Source of the DNA: Allacma fusca
Lineage: Eukaryota; Arthropoda; Collembola; Symphypleona; Sminthuridae
DNA: 64,000 nt
Reading direction: 5' to 3'
Assembly (NCBI GenBank): GCA_947179485.1
Contig: OX359246.1
Location: forward strand, 53,609,632 to 53,673,631
Of the stretch, positions 38,542 through 52,954 are shown one piece after another (positions within the stretch are counted from its first letter, which is position 1; every line of letters starts with the position of its first letter). The position numbers and the translations under genes are program-made. The notes under the pieces are model-generated. The model was not told the DNA's origin. It did not search any database and saw only the letters and a list, made by a program, of their open reading frames with translations.

Positions 38542-38817
38542 TTGTCGGTGAAGATGCAAAATGGTCTACATGCAATTTCGCTAAAAGCAATTCACTAAAA
38601 GCAAAGTGGGCTACTTACAACCAAAATTATAAGCAAAACGGCCTACATGCGGTTTTTACTAAAATCACAACGGTCTATGTGCACCATGATTTATTATGCA
38701 CGTAGTTCATTTTGCTTTTAGGAAAAACCGCATGTAGACCATTTTGCAAAAAATCATAAAGTCCATTTTGCTTATAATCGAAAATGCACCTAGACCATTT
38801 TGCCTCTTCACCGACGA
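38542..38817. mobile_element. Foldback element built from repeats of GCAAAATGGTCTACATGC
   Basis: The ends are TTGTCGGTGAAG at 38542 and the inverse CTTCACCGACGA ending at 38817, flanked by TA on both sides (38540-38541 and 38818-38819). Inside, an 18-base motif GCAAAATGGTCTACATGC and variants recurs at least seven times: direct in the left half and inverted in the right, so the whole 276 bases can fold back. A TA target duplication would suggest Tc1/mariner-like mobilisation, but two bases are weak evidence. Non-coding. Confidence 0.75.
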
Positions 38818-41800
38818 TACACTTAAACATTGTTAAGATGAGTTAAGTAAAAACTATTTGCTGGCTATGATGTTGTAACACATGTGTTTTATATGCACAA
38901 ATAATTATTATGTGCGAACCAAAAATAAACTGAGACGTCACTGTTTATTTGGATTGGGCGAACAACATTGCAGCAAAAAAGTTCAATGCTAAGAAAAATT
39001 GGGAAAATATTGTTGCAGCAAGATAATTTTATGTTCCGATTCGGTGATATAATTTTGCATTTGTTAGTACTTTTTCGTTTGTAGATTTCGTGATGGAAAG
39101 ATAGTACTTCAATAAATAAGGGGGAAGAATCTGAAGAAACAACTGCAACCTCATTGATCTCTGCAGTAAAGATAAATAAGAAATGAAAAAATTCTAGTCG
39201 AAGACTGGTTTTACAAACAAGGCAGTGCCTCTGTTGTCGGAGAGAAGCTGTTTGACCAATGTGCCCTCACAATACATGTTTAGCAAATATCATTTAATTT
39301 CCGTCAGTTCGTATTTGGCAAACATACAAATAAGTATGTACATTCATTTTATGTATCTAGACGTGAGGGTCCGTCTAGCAAAGAGAAGTTTTAGTGAGCG
39401 AAAATCTAATAGATACCAAGCGGAACTTAAAAGTGCTTGTTGCTGTAGGATGAAGGTTGAATGCGACTTTCCAGTCCCCAACTTTCTCTCTTCCACTCTT
39501 CCACACCAAAAAGCAAGCTACTTGAAAAAGTTTTCTCATAGAGGAAATCTCCTTTTTCTCATTCGCACAATAACATCGTACCCAAGCATGGAGATTGTTT
39601 CAATCACACTATTTTGTATTGATGAAGACATGGCATTCATGCTACTAGAATCTTAATCAGCTATATTTATTTTACAGCATTTTAAGTCGCAAATGTTCCT
39701 CCCAAGACTAATACTTGTAGCAATTTTACTTTCATTCAAAAAGGTGCATTTGTATGCAATAAAAATTAATTATTCATGAACCTTAGTGCTTTTCCATCAT
39801 AAAAGGCTCTTCAGTTAGAACGTGTATATTTCGGTTTTATAAAATAATAAAATCTCAATAGGGGTAGTGTGAATAGCATTAGAAGCTGCAAAGTTGAATA
39901 GAAACAGAAAAATACGAATTTCCCCGGGAACTTACTTCAATATTTATCATTGAAAATGATTTGCCATTATTTATCCCTGCCGATGGTGTAGCTTCATAGT
40001 AAAATCTAGTTTATTGTTAAATGTCTTGAATAAAAACGCGTAATTACCTTACATTATATGATTATGTTTACCAACTGCTTGAGGTAAAAAGTCTGAAGAT
40101 CTGAACCATAATCTCATGTTTCATACAATAAATGTTTGTTTAATGTTGACATTGTCATTCGCAAAGTGAACTTGTTTCAGATTTTTCAAGCATTCGTACA
40201 ATTGTACAACGATCTTTAACGGGGAATTATCTGTAGTGTTGGAGTCGTACACTTGCTTGGTTTAGGAATTAAGCGGAGTGCGAACTCATTATTACATTAT
40301 GTGAAAGAATAATACATGTACTCAATAAGCCTACCACGTTCATTTTCTTTTAAGAAGTACTCCATGGCATATGGTAATTAGTATTATAGTGCAGATACAA
40401 TTTTAAAAATAAAGACATACATACTTGAACCATTACCAAAGGCATACCCAAAAATTGTACATATCGTTGGTTAAATTCTAAAAAGTACCGTTTAAAGGGA
40501 GTTCCTATTTAAAAAGAATTGGTTACGGAATTAAAATGGCACTTTTAAAATTTAGCCAACTATATATTCGGGGAAAGTACCTTACAAATACGAATAAATT
40601 AAGGGAAAATCCTCCTTGAGAAAATAATCGGCAAATTCAAACAAGTTCTTATGGTTTACAATGGAGGGGTTCAGGCAAATACTTGAGGAAAGGGAAACAA
40701 TTGTATTAATCGCTATTTGATATGGCAGCAGATACACTGCAGGAGTTCCACGGAAACCTCTGAGATACCCCCTGAAACATTCAGTTGTCATCCTTATAAG
40801 CTGTGATACCAAACGTTAAGCGGTATTTACAACCTTCACTCAGGTCTAATCGTTTTGTGCTTGTATAGTTCCATTTTACATCTTATAAGCAAACCTTAGG
40901 GCACGTTCCTTCGGGATAGGAATTAAATCTATGCGAGAAGTTTGCACTCAAATTTCCTCTTTTATGTCTCCTTTGAGTTATGAATTTGAGTTCCGAGCTT
41001 ATGCTAGTGTTTCTTTATATTTGACGGATACTTTGGATATCTATAGAATATCGGATGCCAGCAGCCTGGATCACGCTATAAATGAAACTGGCACTGATAA
41101 TAACAAATATCGTCAGGTATTTACACCATGTACGCATATCGGATTAGTTAATTGTAATAATTACTATTCTCCCCCCCCCCCACAAAAAATATCGTATTGG
41201 AATGGGAGATAAGGTTTGGTTCAGTTTTCGCGAGCCCCGAAGTAGCACGCAAACATTGGGTAGTTTTATAGAATACAGCTTATGAGAAAATTTTAGCAAA
41301 CACACAAACTCTTCAATACAATTTTATTTTACGCTCATATTCCTGGTCGCATAGTGAGATTAAGTTCGGTTATTTTAAGTTTGGCCCACTCTCGGGTTAC
41401 TAATTTCTAATCATAAATATGTCGCCTTGACGTCTCATATAATTATATTAATTATATATAATTACTATCACTAACTCTACTTGATAATAAGCGTTCTTCG
41501 TATTAATGGCAATCGTAACAAGTTTACCTTCAAAAAATACTAGTATATGTCTGACAGATTCAATAAACAACTGATACCACTAACAAGACTTCATATGATC
41601 CATCACTTTAGCATTACTTAAAACCAAGTTATGCTTGGTACCTTTTTCTTTCACTCGCAATCAAAAAACCAATCCATCCAACATTCCTTTTAACATTGTT
41701 CGTTATTTACGCTCACTTCTCTCCTTCAACACGTTCTTACCTATTTAGCCTTATCAAAGCCTTACATTGTGTAAATGAATTTAGGTTTGACAGTTGCACT

Positions 41801-44800
41801 GTACGCAAGAAATCAGTGCGTGACCATTGGCTTGACTCCTAGTTAGGTCAAGTTAATTTTTAGTTTATCTATTGTAAAATGTTCCATTCTCGCTCTTTTG
41901 ATGTACAATTCCTTTGTGACTAAATGAACGCTAAAATAATTTCAACCAATTTACTTCCAAGGAATCTAACAAAAAACTTCTTCTTTCCAGCAACTCACCT
42001 GAACACTTGTTCTCTTTTTAAAGGTTAAAATAAACCTGAGTTTTTAATTGGCAAAAGTCGTCTCACTGTCCCCACATTTTGCACTTTACTTCATAAGTTC
42101 AGACTTACCTATATGGTACATATACACCCGCAGCCATACACCCGCAAAACATTCGTCCTGGTTCACTAAATGGCCGGTAAAGTGTATTTGTGCTAGGGTA
42201 CTGCTTGTCACAATTATAATCAACTGTACCAGGTATTTCCTATGGTACGAATAAATGAGACTTGTATATATTGCACTCGACATAGCCTCAATTTTTAAAG
42301 CCCGTATGCACCAGAGTAATCATTCATACATAATCCGAGTGTGAAATCCAAACTCGATGGTGAACTCGAATATCGATCGACTAGAGTTTCGTATTTTTCA
42401 GTAAAGTTCACAATTAGTTTGTGTTGTCGGTCAAGTAAACACTAGTTTGAGGGAGTACTGGAACGCACGGGAAACTAGAATGTCAGCGCAAACCTAAAAA
42501 TGACCTCTATCCTATAAAGCATATACCGATGTATATAATGTTGGACACCTCGCTAATTTTCAAAATCTCAAATTTCTGAAGATATTTAGCATGGGAAATA
42601 CTAAATCAAGTAGTTAACAGTATCATGTATGAAAATTTAACATGATACATTTTTAAAGAAACACTGTCTACAATTTTGCAATTGCGCCATTCCCTCATTA
42701 AGAATGACGTGATAGCACGAACAATAGTGCAAATTGTTAGACACTAATTTATATGTATATAATCATATAATGTACCAAAACACTCAAGAAATTTCATTCC
42801 GATTCCGAACTCGAATAGACATACCGAGAGGTTTCCTTGTTAGTACTTCAGATATACTGCACATATTCAAACCACAAAAGTACATACCTTTTACCGAAAA
42901 CTGAGATCCCCACGTTTATCTGAACGTGCTCTCAGTGCTCATCTTTACCAATGATCAAGTTGGGATCTAATTGAGTTGCAAGATGGAATTATAATGAGTG
43001 AAGTAAAGTACCTCGAAACTTCGTCGACGGTTGGAATAGTTGGTGATTTATCGTGTATGAACCTTAATCCTTGTAAACTTAGATCAGAGAAATGTTAAGT
43101 CCTATTTGTCATTCCTTCAGTCTTTCCTTGATTCCCGCCAGGTGAGATTAAAACAGCCTGAAATTAGCCATTTTGTAAATACAAATGTTTCGTTGGAGCA
43201 TTGCTTCAGTTGCTAGTTCAGCGTCGTATACAATACGCGGCTTGTGATAAGTGTGAAAGTAACTTTCTTCATTACTGAAATTTTTTTCCGCAGCAGTTCG
43301 GCTCTTAGATGGAGATGAATTGTGAAAACTATTGAACCCAAGATAAAAAGATTGTATTTCTTTTGTAAGCCAGTCTTTATTTGTTCATATCGAATCTGAA
43401 ATATCTTGTCACATGACAAACCCCAACTACGTGTAAGTCATTCCAAAGGCACAAAGAAATGGTCTTTATGAAGCGAGTGAGGAGGTGGAGAGAAGGTTGT
43501 GAACTTCTTAAAGATTCTGTGATGGTTCATCTATGCTTTCATACGCTGTGGCGAATGTGCTCATACACAATCTGTTTTTGGTTCACAGCAATTTCCCACA
43601 ATTGATTTCCAACGCGTCTCTTAACCTTCTTTTTTTATCCCGTCAGAACATTTCGTACTCAATCGCCTACTCATTAGTAAAATAACAATGACAAGCTTTC
43701 CAGGAGACCTTTCTTTCTCAAAAAGGAACTTGCATTTAAAATGGCAGGTAAAACTCTAGAAACGCAACTGATTAAAGTAGTTAGAATCTGTTTGTGTCTC
43801 ACAATTAGATATCTCTACTAGTACGACCAATGTAAATACATACTAAATATGGAAATAATTTTGATATGATTGTGCTTGTTTATAATGAAAGTTGAATCCA
43901 AAAGAGATAAAAATAGTTCAGGCACTATATTTGTGAAATAAATAAGATCAAGAGATTATTAAAAGTATTAATCCATTCAGAATTTCAAATATCCACGTGT
44001 TTTGCGAACTCCAGCAAAATAAGCTGAATGAATAAATGTAAGATATTCTTAACTTTATCCAGTGACATTAGTTGTGATTAGCATCAGATTTTAATAATAC
44101 ATGTTTCCTTCAAATAATTAATAGCCCAGAAAATGTAGTAGAATCTTCATGATATCTGCCTGTTTATTCTGAAATATAGTTTTAATTGAAGTGGGAATTT
44201 TTTCATGGACACCTGAATATAAATGCACGACGCTGTTCAAGCTACTCACAATTATTGCCAAATATTCAGCACTCGTCCTAATCTATAGCTCCAATTTATT
44301 ACTCAAAACCCATATCAAACGAGAATTGTGCACGATGAAGAACCAGTGGTCGGTAACGGCCAAAGATAAGAATATAATGGCAATGGAGAATGATTACTTT
44401 ATCTAATGATAGCACACCAAAGAGGGACTCATCAAGTCCTACGGAGGTCGTTACCGTTCTTCTAATGCGAAAGCTTTCCTTTTTTAAGCCCGGCCAAATG
44501 GGATGAAGAAGCTGGCATATCTATTTTCTTAACGATGAACATACACGCAGAGACTCGACAACCAGAAGAAATTGGGCTCATAGAGTGGAAATATTGTCGA
44601 GGAGTTCTCATTTACTTTCCTACTGAGTTCGGGCTTGCCTAACCAAAGAAAAATGATTAAAAAATATACTTCCATAAATGTCAGCTAATAAGCACTGGAA
44701 AATTTTATGAACAGCCTGTACAATAACTACTACTAGATTGGGGATGGGTCACACACAACTCCAAAAAGTCATGACTGAGTTTCAGGTCTTCGGAAACAAT

Positions 44801-47800
44801 TACTTACACAATATATACTTATATGGTTATTAATGTACCTATATGTATGTATGCTCGAGAGTGCCCACGCGTTTACAAGAATATGGGCATGTATTGGTAC
44901 GGATAAAGTCTAAAATGTCATATTACTTTTAAATAAAGTACTTCTTCCGGTGTTTGCGTGGAAAATACTTGAGCTACATTTACTCTTCTGTTTTTCTTTC
45001 AGATAGAATGACATGAAAGTGATATTTCAATGACTTACAATGCACAAGTCTATAGCGGATATTTGGTTTGGTTATCAGCTCCTCTAGACATTTTACAGTT
45101 GTCTTTTTCTTTCTGAGTACCCATTTACGACATAGGATTGAGTTCCGTTCAGAAGCGCTGCTTGACGGTTTGGATTACATGAAATAACTCCCTTATTGAG
45201 TTTCACAAGGCTGTTTATGTTGAATATGGAGACTGTAGAAGTAAGTGTGTTACAAACAGAATTCTTCCCCTAGTGTTCTGTCGACTATTTTCGGTTTTTC
45301 AGAGTGAGTTCAGGCAGACCCGATCGCTTTAGGCTGCATTTAGTTCTTTTCGTTGTCATCATTATTATTGCACGATGTTGGAGCTTGATTTGCACGATTC
45401 TTCCTCCAGCCAAATTACCCTTGTGTTCTCCCTGTGCTTTACTCAAATAGGAAATAGGTTACATACATATATTTATCTATTTTTTTATTATCTATTTTAT
45501 GTTTTTCGTCTACCTACAGTCTTTGGTTTTGTCCGTTCTTCCCTTGCTCAAGGGTTGTTTCGCTGACGTAACTATATAATTAAATATGTACATTTGCACC
45601 TTTCCCTACTGTTCGAGAATGTTACATGCAAAAATAATTATCGGCAGCTTTCCTTCTGCTAAGCATTCCTGTACTCTTCGCTTCCTAAAGACTCAGTTTT
45701 GCAAGAATATTATATAACTTAAGTACAGATAGGTATATCTACTTACTTTAAGTGCAGTGATTCAAGTTGTCAAAGTTATGTTAAACTAAATAACACATAT
45801 TTATGTACAATAGCCGATCTTGACTTTTGACCTTAGTTTATGTATGTACATATATTTTCCTTGCGTGTGCACTAACAGGATACATGTAATTATACTTTTT
45901 ACTAGAGTTACGCATGAGAAATAGGGTCCATTGTAGTAAGAGATTGCTTTCAATGGTAGCAAGATTGTTTTGATATAACAGTGTTGTTTTCTCCCTGCTA
46001 CCCATGTTTCCCCTCTAAAATAAGAGATAAGTTATTTGACCAAGACTCCTCTTCGCGCGAGCAAGATATTTTCTCCCGTGTATCTCTAATCGTTGACAAC
46101 TGTTGCAGGAATCTGTCGGAGTTGCCATTCAATGCATCTCTTGGGATTTTATCATAATGGGCAAATGTGGATGTTAAACGGAGTTTGTTGACTAATGGAG
46201 TACTGGTTGAGCACGGGTTGTTCTCCAAAACGAAGTTCCTATTGACTACTGCAAAAAGAATTTGTGGGTGTGTACGTGACCTCTGTTTGTAATTGGAGCA
46301 TTCACAAGGGAAGGAGCTCAATTTATTGAATACATGTTGTACATATTCAGTTGTTTAGATATAATAGGCTTGAGTAGAAATGAAAAAGATACTGCTAGTA
46401 GGAGAGGAAGCATTTCTCCTCTGCTGTGACTGGAAGGTGATGGGTAAGACTTCTGGATACGACATCGGAAGCACCAGATTTTTGCTTGGAAACGGCACTG
46501 TCTTATAGCATTTCTGCATCTTTGCGACAAACCGCTTTCCTCGCCGTTAAAACTTCTTTTTATTCCCTCTCGTTGACTTGTCACAGATTCGAGAGATTCA
46601 GGACTTGGCATTTTCTTCCGTCTTGACGCTAACGTGGTCATTAGCTCTTTTCAAGAATCTTATCGTTAGTTACAACTCTTTTCCTCTTGCTTTGACAACA
46701 TCCAGCTAATTATAGATATCCTGTACATTCTTGTTCAGAGAGCAGATAAAGGCTGTGCATATACAGAAATGGTACCTACATCAGGAACTTGTTTTCATCT
46801 TTTGGTTACACTGGAGTATCTACTTATAATTAAACATAGATATATATTAGGAGTACACATGTGTATCTATGCATTACACTACATAATATACATACTCAAA
46901 TACATAGATATGTATCAACCTTCATGTATTCAGAATTTCGTGGAAGTAAGATTATATTTTTCCCTATTAATTCCGGTTGGTGCTCTTTCTTTCTTGGGAA
47001 GCTCACCTTGAGGTTAGTGGCTGGAAATTGCAAATCTACCGTCCCTAGAACTCAAAACGTTATTGGCTGAGAGACAGCCGTAATCAGAATTCCAAGGTAA
47101 GAAGTTAATTTTGGTGGAAATATACATTAAATTCGACTTGGCTACGGACGGCAGCTCATACAGCGAAAGATTCCCGTAAATGTCATGAGAATGTCCATCT
47201 TCCTAAGTTAAGTGACCATTTGAGTGAAAAAATTCTCCCTGGAAACTCCTGTGGAGCCAGGGATTTGACGAAAAAAGCGTTTCTGGTCGAGGTAGCTCTT
47301 GCCACTGCCAGTAGAAACGATGATGATATACTCAAAAAGCAAAACTGGATGAAAAAGGGTACATAACTGCAGTTTGACACTATAATTACATGGAGCTTAT
47401 GAGTGCAACCTCGTAGTATGTATAGTTTCACCGACACTGCTGGATTCCCTAAAATACCTTATACCAGCCTAACAAACCGTTTTCAAGTCAGTGAAATAAA
47501 ATTTTAAAAGCAATCCTCATATATGTATGCCTGGGACAAAGTAGCTAGGAGAGCAAACAGCTTCATGTTGATCTATCACAGTTTAATCCACTTTTCCCAA
47601 TGCTTTTCTCCCATGCTAAGGCTGACTTGAATCAAACACTCTTAACTCGCTCAGCTTCTCGTATTCCACTTGAGTAAGAACACGCTCAGCAAAATGCAAT
47701 TACGCCTCGGCCTATATACGCTCTAATACTTTCCTTTTCATCCGTTTTTATGAAGTACCTTGTGTATGTACAACACTAGGGCTTATTCCTAAACCTCGGT

Positions 47801-48546
47801 TACACTAGGGAGTTCTCAGAGAAAATTCCTTTCTTGTAATTACGACAAAGGAAGTATTTACAATTTTAAATTCAGTTTCAATTTAATTTAAATTTATTCA
47901 TTAAATTCGGGTCTTGCCCATAGCACATTTTTAATTGCTATAATTCCAAATTAACAGTTAATCAATGATTTGATTGATCCAACTTTCACTAAATTATTTA
48001 CTTTCAAGCGATGATTCAGGTCTTGAATATTAAAAAGACGAAATATTTTCTTTTCTTTTATTTTCTACATAATTTGTCCTTTTGGGAACCGAAATAATTA
48101 CTTACGTACATTTGATGAAAACATGTGAAGTATTGTTTTCCTCATCAGAGTGAGTAATTACCTTTATTAATGCTGACTTGTATTTTTCCCGTATTATTCA
48201 AAGAGGTGGACAAGTCTTAATTATTTGATTAGTCGCTTTGATTTAATGGGTATATATGTACATGCATGTATGTAATTATGTATATATTAGTATGGAGAAA
48301 GTGTGTTGAAAGAAATTAGCCTACTGAACAGTTCATTTTACTTTACCATTTAAATTATATTTCCAGTGATTTAAATAGATACTTACTTTTGACTAATAAT
48401 ATCTAGTGTAAAGATACACCACAAGAATTTTGATGTCGTGTCCCAAACTTCACAGTTATATGGTCACTCATTTAAACGTTGGATGAAGCCCAAATGTAGA
48501 GAATCTAATTTTAATAACGACTTACTTGTCTGAAAATTCAAATTTA

Positions 48547-48655
48547 TATTCCCGATAATTAAGAATTTGTTACCACCCATTATTCATTCTGTGTTAGATC
48601 CTACAGAGATGTCAATCTCTAATCGCTTACCAGTTAGAAGTAATTATCGGGAATA
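48547..48655. repeat. 15-bp perfect inverted repeat around a 79-base spacer
   Basis: TATTCCCGATAATTA (48547-48561) is exactly inverted at 48641-48655. It may be a small MITE remnant or a hairpin. There is no further evidence. Confidence 0.5.
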
Positions 48656-50846
48656 AAGACAGTATCTGGAAGATAATTTGATATTAAATGAAGTGAATTA
48701 CGGTCCGTCGATTTAGAAGTGAGATTAGCTGCTTGATTAATTTGATTTAGCTTTAGACATAAAGTTACAGTCGAAGTGAGCTGTGGTCCACAAGATTCTG
48801 AGTGAATGGAGGTACTCTAGTAGTAGCCATTGATACAGATGTATTCTGATTAACGATTTTGAGACCTGCAACCGTTCCCTCGCTTTGTTATAACTAAAGG
48901 GTGGCGGACGTTGAAAGGCTTTTTTATGGTCAAATCAATTTAATTCAATTGAGTTCCGACAGTTGACCAATAAAAATCCATCTAGAACTACATCTACAAC
49001 TACCGTGGACTGGAAAAATTGGATTATCACAAGTGGAGGAGAGAAACACTGTAATGTCCGTTTAGATGTGACTTTGATTCCCCAAACTGGGTTGAAAGCA
49101 ACTGAGAGAAATTCGGGCAGAGAAAGTACCAAAAGCTTTTCCACCGAAAACAATAATGTTTTATTTGATGGTCGATTGGGTAAATGTATTCACACACATA
49201 ACAGCCTACTACCCTTTCAATTTTTTGTCTTCCTGGAATATAGGAACATTAGCTAGAATATAATGCCATAGGTGATGCATGGGAGTGCAGTTTTTACAAC
49301 TCTCAAATGTAATCTTCGGTTAGTGTTTTTGTAGATACATATGTAGAACGGGCTTTCTATGTTAGATTTGTATGCACATTTCTCACTGAGAAACAACACT
49401 TGTAACATTTTATTCGTCCAATTTACTTGCTTCGTGCTTCAAACAGAGGGAATTCAAGAAGAATTGTTGGAATAATCTTTTCTTAGTGAAAAGAGCAGCA
49501 GAAAATTGCTTGGCAGAAGGGAAACTTCTTTCTAGGAAACAATATTCGGAATTCTTAAGGGAGACAAATTGCTTCAAGCTGGTTATTTCATTTTGAATGG
49601 GTTTGATCATACAGAGCCCTCGAGGGTCATTACATAACTTTATTTCCTAGATTTTCAATTCCACATATACATAATAACTTCCCATACGAACGTTCTCGGA
49701 ATTCAAGAAGTAACGTTGGCGTTTTACAGGCAACGAGTCAATGAGTGTCGGCAACTTTGTAGGCAATCGATTGTTTCTTTTGTTCCATTGGATTTTAATA
49801 TCCATCTCACTCAGTCATACACGTTCCGTTTGTGGTTAAACGACCTCGACTTCAACTAGCATACTCACAATTAGTCGAACAAGACCCAGGCATGAGCAAC
49901 TTACAAATAAAGGAGGAAAATTTATCAACAACTATATTCCTTTTTTTATAATCTCGGAATAGGAAAATTCTTTGAAGTTTACCAACTCGGCGCGGTTTGT
50001 GGAAGTCAGCTAGTTTCTTTTGATCCTTCTGAAAGAGCACTTGGATTCACAGCTGTCTAGTTGTGTACATTGTTCTACGTTTCCTATAATCAGCGGGATT
50101 TCAAATGAATTCATCATGATTTCTAAGTAGGGTTTCCACTGATCCATAATGTTAAGCATTTATTTGGACAGCAAGAACAAGATGAGACATGTTTACGTGT
50201 GCATAAGTGCTTAATTTGCATTAACAATTTGCAAAAGTGCAAGCGTTGCTATTTCCACGTATGTAGCTTCTTTAAAACGTCCGCTTTTTTAGAAAACATT
50301 CGTACTACTAACTTCTAAAAGATAACTTCTCGAACACAAAGTCAATCCACTGGTCCACCTATATTTACATTAAATACATATTTTAGGCAAAGAAAACAAG
50401 GAATTGTATTTATAATCACGCTGACAACTGAATTAAGAATATTAATTAATCAGAATACCATTTTCAATGAAGAAACGTCAAAGGAATATTTAAGCACGAA
50501 ATTCGTGTGTGCACGCTTTGTTTTAGCTCGACACTAAATTTAGTTCGAATATTTTAGGTAGGATGGCGAATGGCTTCAATGATGCCCATGTTTTTCAAAG
50601 TTGTTGCTGAATTTATTATCTTCAATACAGTAGTTTTTATAAAGTAGTGCTAGATATGTTTTGTATGCTTGCTTGTGAAATTGCGGCTGAATATATATTC
50701 ACCGCCGTCACGGTGTGGCCCCAAAGGTACCATCCTAGGGACATCAGCACTCCTAGTCCTAGATATGACACCCTAGTCAAACCTCATTGCGGATTTCATG
50801 GTGGTTTTCGAAATCTGTTTTTTCGGAAAATTTGAATACCAGTTGG

Positions 50847-52153
50847 CAGTGCTCGGCACGGGTATGGGTAATACTCGGGTAAACGGGTATGGGTACGGGT
50901 ATGGGTACTACCCGGGTACGGATTTTGTGTACCCGAACAATTCCGGGTACTACCCGGGTACACTTTGGTCGGCTCAAAATCTCGGGTACGGATACGGGTA
51001 TGGGTACGGGTACAAGGATTTCAAAATGGGTATATACCCACCGGGTACGGGTATAATGGTGTCATTTACCCGTACCCGCGACCATTGTACCCGAGTATTT
51101 GGATATGTTGAGATTTGAGACATTTTGATGAATTTTATGAAAATAATAGAACTTCCGTTGGAAAATTCTGTCGGTATTTTTAGTAATTCTGAATGCATAT
51201 AGCTTATTTTTAATACCCTTTTAACCTTACAACATGCAGTAACTGTATTTCAGACTGTGTTGCTAAAATATATATTTATATCTATAATATATATTTTTAT
51301 GGAAACAGGTTTTAGGAAGAATAAACAGACGAGGAATAATATCAAAATAGAAGTGGAGAATAGGATTCAACGAAATTTTATACAAAACGTCTTCATAATG
51401 TAGTATTTTGTCACTAATTGCATAAATAGTCTGATTGACACGTATGCACATGATACTTCATTAGCCACAATGAATACAATTTAAAAATTAGAGTTCCGAT
51501 GAGTTGGATGGCAAGATATTTTTTGTAATTGGTAGTTGATTAGGAAAAGGCGGATATTTGTAACAAGATATTAATGAGTTACATGTACACAGAACTACTG
51601 AGATGAGAAAATTAATGTAAAAGGCCGAATAAATCAAAAAGTGAAAAATCGAGTCGCCAAGTCCCAAGCCAAAAATGCATGTACATATGGACTGGGTGCT
51701 ATAAAATACTTCGCCCATCAGCCCATAAACAATCGAATGGGGATAATTTTACTTCTAATCAAAAACGCTTATAGTTTTCTACTCTTCAATAAAAATATAC
51801 AATGTCAAATACCTCTCTAGCTAGTCAAAATTACCCACTCAGGTGTCATACATGATTACTTATAACGTACTATGTATTACATTAAAACAAATCTGGATAA
51901 AGTACCCGGGTACGAGTACGGGTACGACACTGAGATACCCGAGTATGGGTACAATTTTCGCGTATTTTCGGGTACGGGTACAATACGGGTACAGGTACAT
52001 GGATTGAGATTACATTGCGGGTACGGGTACGAAAAATTTGTACCCGGATACTCGGGTATGGGTACGGGTATAGATACCAGTTATTGAAATACCCGCACTT
52101 CGGGTACGGATACGGGTACGGGTACCGATTTTTCGTACCCGTGCCGAGCACTG
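50847..52153. mobile_element. hAT-type non-autonomous element, family C (GGGTACGGGTAT arrays)
   Basis: The terminal inverted repeats are CAGTGCTCGGCACGGGTA at 50847 and the exact inverse ending at 52153. A perfect 8-bp TSD, CCAGTTGG, flanks it (50839-50846 and 52154-52161). CAGTG-type ends and 8-bp duplications are hallmarks of hAT transposons. Arms of about 250 bases (50857-51105 and 51900-52145) are dense arrays of GGGTACGGGTAT and the palindrome TACCCGGGTA. The core of about 800 bases is AT-rich and has no transposase. Gly/Tyr-repeat open frames over the arms are repeat artefacts. Confidence 0.93.
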
Positions 52154-52393
52154 CCAGTTGGCATAAATTTAAATATTTCAAATTTATTTGGAAACTGCAT
52201 CTTGGGACAATTTTCCCTGAGGGGAGGGGGGTGGGCTTAGTCCCAAATGATCCTTTTCAGCAAAAAATTCTGAAGTTTTGATAAAAAATCGGTGAATTTA
52301 AATACCCTACCCATCCATGAAATATGGCAAGAACCGAAACTCCTTCTCCGTAACTTCCTCACTTTTACTCTTTAGCTTCAGCTTCAGGCTGTT

Positions 52394-52791
52394 TAGTGAT
52401 GCCAATGGTCTGGTCTGACCCAGATTTTATGAAACTGGTCTGGTCCAAAGCTCAGACCAGACCATTGGTCCGATCCAGTTTTTCGGACCAGACCAGACCA
52501 AAGACCATGGTCCATAAAACCATAGAGTACAATTAAATATTCACATTTTATCCAGTGAAATTTTTATTTTATCACCAGAAATAACTTTTTAAATTTGTTT
52601 CTAGGAATTTTGTTAACTCATAAATTTTTATTTTGCATAATTTTTGGACCATGGTCTTGTTTGTGGTCTGGTCTGGCCTGGTCCTTAAGCTGAACCAATT
52701 GTATCTGGTCTGGTCCAAGTGTTGGATCAGACCAGACCAGACCAATAACAGACCATTATAAATGGTCCGGACCAGACCATTGGGATCCCTT
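52394..52791. mobile_element. hAT-type non-autonomous element, family A, copy 3
   Basis: The ends are TAGTGATGCC and GGGATCCCTT. A perfect 8-bp TSD, AGGCTGTT, flanks it (52386-52393 and 52792-52799). The arms carry GGTCTGGTCC, GGACCAGACC and GGACCATGGTCC around an AT-rich core. The core is alignable with copies 1 and 2. Non-coding. Confidence 0.92.
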
Positions 52792-52954
52792 AGGCTGTTT
52801 TTCTACCGTAATTCTCAACGTAGTGGCCTGTGTTACAAGCTCGCTGCAATTCTCATAACATTTCCTACAAACTGGCGTCCAATCTATTTGTAAGAAATGT
52901 CTACGGGAATCAAAAAATGAAGAAACTGTCCTTGGCATTTCTTGACCCTGTGAC

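Noticed and set aside
39225..39656. 143-codon plus-strand open frame
   Set aside because: No recognisable motif, membrane pattern or splice context. Length alone is weak evidence in this sequence.
50798..51118. Gly/Tyr-rich open frame resembling a structural repeat protein
   Set aside because: It is translation of the GGGTAC array of family C. Similar peptides appear in both arms and on both strands.
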